Assembly (NCBI GenBank): GCA_944381625.1
Contig: CALWLW010000006.1
Coordinates: forward strand, 1-64,000
Reading direction: 5' to 3'
Length of the DNA: 64,000 bases
DNA from: an uncultured Lachnoclostridium sp.
Lineage (GTDB): Bacteria; Bacillota; Clostridia; Lachnospirales; Lachnospiraceae
Position 1 is the first letter of the stretch. Every line of letters starts with the position of its first letter. Both the position numbers and the translations under genes were made by a program. The notes below the pieces were generated by a model, which saw only the letters and a list, made by a program, of their open reading frames with translations, was not told the DNA's origin and made no database searches. Shown one piece after another: positions 63,977-64,000 of the stretch.

Positions 63977-64000
63977 ATGGGACTGGTCAGCTATGTAAAA
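63977..64000 (+). CDS. cysE: Serine O-acetyltransferase, first eight codons (gene runs out of the window)
   Basis: ATG preceded by GAAGGAGAG. Only MGLVSYVK is visible, which agrees with the usual start of clostridial CysE (MGL/IxxYxKEE). The Cys specifier of the T-box upstream supports a cysteine-synthesis gene. With eight residues the identification is an inference. Confidence 0.6.

Overview
The window looks like a gut-type Gram-positive Firmicute, most likely family Lachnospiraceae. The evidence is strong AGGAGG-type ribosome sites, TTGACA/TATAAT promoters with 17-nt spacers, a T-box riboswitch, tRNA genes without an encoded CCA, and gene families typical of that group (DUF6020- and DUF6077-like membrane proteins, EpsG, and a bi-domain oxidoreductase next to a heparinase-like protein). 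The species cannot be named from sequence alone.

Layout. (A) 1-3586: the right end of a mobile element (C-terminal part of a large serine recombinase) abuts a 5'-truncated HerA-type ATPase gene that resembles dptH of DNA-phosphorothioation restriction systems. (B) 3602-7153: a secreted protein with seven fibronectin-III-like repeats and a GH25 muramidase domain. (C) 7178-18085: a polysaccharide operon with a Wzy-like polymerase, five glycosyltransferases and several multi-pass proteins of unknown role, closed by a hairpin. Units B and C share an unusual promoter-plus-hairpin architecture. (D) 18097-31347: an amino-sugar and glycan operon. It holds a CapD/PglF-like dehydratase, a PglE-like aminotransferase, a PglC-like initiating transferase, WbpA- and WbpB-like enzymes, an LpxD-like acyltransferase, a DltA-like amino-acid ligase, two fold-type III PLP enzymes and an ATP-grasp enzyme. 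(E) 31358-32278: a glycerophosphodiesterase on the minus strand. (F) 32393-40665: an acyl carrier protein, a WbpE-like aminotransferase, a glycosyltransferase, a WecB-like epimerase, an EpsG-like polymerase and GT-C-like membrane proteins. (G) 40711-41902: a GtrB/GtrA pair on the minus strand. (H) 42053-44850: a membrane protein paralogous to one in C, and an FAD oxidoreductase. (I) 44864-45652: a GT2 gene on the minus strand. (J) 45735-59743: a second lipid-carrier initiation system (large sugar-phosphate transferase, GT4, heparinase-like protein, WecC, bi-domain oxidoreductase, GT4), a membrane protein gene broken at a run of ten G, and an LtaS-like transferase. (K) 59740-64000: a SEC-C protein, a Wzx-like flippase, two tRNAs, ispF, a GNAT gene, and a Cys T-box in front of the first codons of cysE.

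How they work together. Regions C-J form one very large surface-glycan locus of several transcription units, some interleaved on opposite strands. It carries two initiating transferases, two candidate polymerases and one flippase, so it probably makes two glycans or one glycan with modifications. The most unusual part is D plus F. WbpA/B/E/WecB-like enzymes would make a 3-amino-uronic nucleotide sugar. Next to them sit a DltA-like ligase, a DltC-like carrier protein, a decarboxylase-fold PLP enzyme and an LpxD-like acyltransferase. I infer that an amino acid is activated, loaded on the carrier protein, possibly decarboxylated there, and transferred to the sugar amine. This is an inference from gene content, not a demonstrated pathway.

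The strongest non-coding observations are three: the two matching promoter/hairpin elements at 3616-3684 and 7178-7248, whose stems differ in sequence but keep pairing; the G10 tract at 57234-57243 that splits one gene into two frames; and the single in-frame TAG at 38273 that splits another.
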